Shown piece after piece: positions 4,711 to 5,663 of a stretch of 5,663 nt of DNA. A program made the translations under genes and the position numbers. The stretch spans positions 1-5,663 of the forward strand of contig JAWXBS010000210.1 of assembly GCA_034440275.1 (NCBI GenBank). Direction: 5' to 3'. Positions within the stretch are counted from its first letter, which is position 1. The number at the start of each line of letters is the position of its first letter. The notes below the pieces were generated by a model. It worked only from the letters and a program-made list of their open reading frames with translations. It was not told where the DNA came from and ran no database searches. This stretch comes from VFBF01 sp034440275. Lineage in GTDB: Bacteria; Pseudomonadota; Alphaproteobacteria; Caulobacterales; Aquidulcibacteraceae.

Positions 4711-4744
4711 CCTGTCACACCGACGCGATGCAGCGGGTGTGAGG
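4711..4744 (-). other. Hairpin in the urcA leader, just before the RBS
   Basis: TCACACC (4742-4736 on the minus strand) pairs with GGTGTGA (4721-4715) in 7 bp. The stem extends inward by CGC/GCG across a 2-nt bulge (TC) to a 6-nt loop, and outward by CC/GG across a 2-nt bulge. It ends only 3 nt before the AGGAGG RBS (4707-4702 with flanking purines). It could shield the leader, act as an operator dyad or tune translation. No T-run follows, so it is not a terminator of the upstream methyltransferase gene. Confidence 0.45.
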
Positions 4745-4830
4745 CGCAGATGCGGCGCGCGTGCGCCTGATCGACGAACAACGATGCTTTCGCGACCGTC
4801 CATCACGCAACGCGACGAATGCAGGCTTTG

Positions 4831-5553
4831 TTAAGCGGGCTTCACCCACGCCATCACGCAGAACCACGGCGCGCGTCGAAAGCGCGCCGCACGTTCGCGC
4901 GGCGCATCGGGGTTCGGCGCCGGTTCCGAAAAGTGCATCAGCACCAGACCTTGGTCGATGCAGAGTTTTAGGTATGTGCTGAGAGGACGGTGGTGATTGA
5001 TGATCCGGATTCCGCGCCACTCGGTCCAGACCGCGCGTTCCTCCAGATAGCGATCCATCGCGAAGTAGAGGCTGTCGCCGCGTTCGCCCTGCACCCAGCC
5101 GGTCTCGAGTCCCGCCGTGTTGAAGCCGTTGAGATTGGCGATAAGCAGCCGCCCGCCCGGCGCGAGCCCGCGCGCCATCTCCGCGATCGCCGCCGGCACA
5201 TCGACGATGTCAATCAGCGCGAGATAGCCGACCACGAGATCGAAGGCGCCGTCGGCAAACGGCAGAGCCTCCGCGCCCGCTTCCAGATAGACGCCCTCGG
5301 GATCGCGCCGGCGCGCCTCTGCGATGAGCGCACGCGTGGGATCGACGCCTGTCGTCGCCACCCCGCGCGCCTTGAGAATCCGGCAGAACCGGCCCTCGCC
5401 GCAGCCGACGTCGAGCGCGTTGGACGGCGTCCCTGCCAGTTCGAGCATCGGCGCGTCGAGCACGTAGCGCCGCCCAAAATCGCCTTCATCGCCCAGCGAC
5501 GCGATCCACGCCTGCGCGGAGGCCTCCCAACCGTTCTCGCCATCGTCTTTCAT
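4831..5553 (-). CDS. Class I SAM-dependent methyltransferase
   Basis: The 240-residue cytosolic protein has the class I (Rossmann-like, Methyltransf_11 type) fold, transferring a methyl group from S-adenosylmethionine to an unidentified acceptor. Motif I ALDVGCGEGR (46-55) forms the glycine loop. Asp71 in GVDPTRALI is the acidic residue expected to bind the ribose hydroxyls. AEALPFADGAFDLVVGY (94-110) is the motif II region, and LAPGGRLLIAN (130-140) motif III. The C-terminal part (about 160-240), with IINHHRPLSTYLKLCIDQGL and FSEPAPNP, forms the substrate cap seen in small-molecule methyltransferases of the UbiE/BioC-like sort, but the substrate cannot be told. ATG 5553 is preferred. TTG 5565 is also in frame, and a stop at 5574-5572 bounds the frame upstream. 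The RBS is poor (GGCGG only). The gene ends at TAA 4833-4831, 134 bp before urcA, with no clear terminator. Confidence 0.9.
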   Translation of the reverse strand: MKDDGENGWEASAQAWIASLGDEGDFGRRYVLDAPMLELAGTPSNALDVGCGEGRFCRILKARGVATTGVDPTRALIAEARRRDPEGVYLEAGAEALPFADGAFDLVVGYLALIDIVDVPAAIAEMARGLAPGGRLLIANLNGFNTAGLETGWVQGERGDSLYFAMDRYLEERAVWTEWRGIRIINHHRPLSTYLKLCIDQGLVLMHFSEPAPNPDAPRERAARFRRAPWFCVMAWVKPA

Positions 5554-5571
5554 GCCGCCACGCAAAGCGCG

Positions 5572-5661
5572 TCACGCCTTGCGGCGCAAGCCATCCTTGA
5601 CGCTTGCCCCAACCCCCGTCAGAACCCGCGCTTTCCGGTTCCGGGCCCACGGCCCTGCCAG
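5572..5661 (-). CDS. Possible 3' end of an upstream minus-strand gene
   Basis: One minus-strand frame is open from the window edge to TGA 5574-5572, giving 29 residues that begin LAGPWARNRK and end KDGLRRKA. If real, it is the C-terminus of a gene ending 18 bp before the methyltransferase start, which would make an operon and explain why no convincing promoter is seen for the methyltransferase. I do not recognise the sequence, and another minus frame ends at 5619 (ending GTGKRGF), so this is a weak call. The 110 bp after 5553 otherwise show only a short CTTGC/GCAAG hairpin (5578-5590). Confidence 0.25.
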   Translation of the reverse strand: MAGPWARNRKARVLTGVGASVKDGLRRKA

Positions 5662-5663
5662 CC

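Noticed and set aside
4754..4767. GGCGC/GCGCC hairpin as terminator of the methyltransferase gene
   Set aside because: Only 5 bp, no T-run on the minus strand, and such stems are expected by chance in this GC content.
4265..4834. 189-codon plus-strand open frame over urcA and its leader
   Set aside because: Arg-rich antisense translation; the minus strand has signal peptide, SD and UrcA motifs instead.
1..5663. CRISPR arrays, tRNA or rRNA genes, insertion sequences, toxin-antitoxin or phage genes
   Set aside because: No regularly spaced repeats, cloverleaf-like segments, terminal inverted repeats with transposase, or matching protein motifs were seen on either strand.

Overview
The window is 5.66 kb of gene-dense, GC-rich chromosomal DNA with strong G/C preference at third codon positions. 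The gene set suggests an alphaproteobacterium, most likely near Caulobacterales or Hyphomonadaceae. The signs are a divergent hflK/mrp pair, a PhaB of alphaproteobacterial type, an UrcA-family gene, and a secreted protein like the uncharacterised ones I recall from Caulobacter relatives. No phage, plasmid, IS, CRISPR or RNA gene is visible, so this reads as core genome rather than an accessory island.

Left part, 1-2586. The first 64 bases are the start of hflK on the minus strand (N-terminus MPWNDQSGG, Gly/Asn rich), running off the left edge. It is divergent from mrp (174-1271, +), an Mrp/ApbC P-loop ATPase of iron-sulfur cluster handling. After mrp comes a perfect 10-bp palindrome, then a plausible promoter for gloB (glyoxalase II, 1376-2134). 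The gloB stop overlaps by one base the start of a Cupin_5/DUF985 gene (2134-2586), so these two are probably cotranscribed and translationally coupled.

Right part, 2587-5663, is all on the minus strand. In transcription order it holds a class I SAM-dependent methyltransferase (4831-5553), a broken urcA-family gene (4344-4696), phaB for acetoacetyl-CoA reductase (3515-4246), and a predicted exported protein of unknown function (2587-3402). The stop codon of that last gene directly abuts the cupin stop, with no base between the converging genes.

The best observation is urcA. Its reading frame is broken by a 5-bp tandem duplication (minus-strand CGCGT CGCGT). Removing one copy in silico restores a 115-residue protein with signal peptide, the DLDL motif, VCG and a second cysteine. 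Other points: Mrp lacks the usual C-terminal CxxC; PhaB has Asp where the SDR catalytic tetrad normally has Asn; there are hairpins next to the urcA and phaB ribosome binding sites; and an 11-nt direct repeat lies in the hflK/mrp intergenic region. I see no evidence for a wholly new multi-gene system here. Genes cover iron-sulfur biogenesis and membrane protease control, methylglyoxal detoxification, polyhydroxyalkanoate (PHA) synthesis and envelope proteins, with no obvious common pathway.
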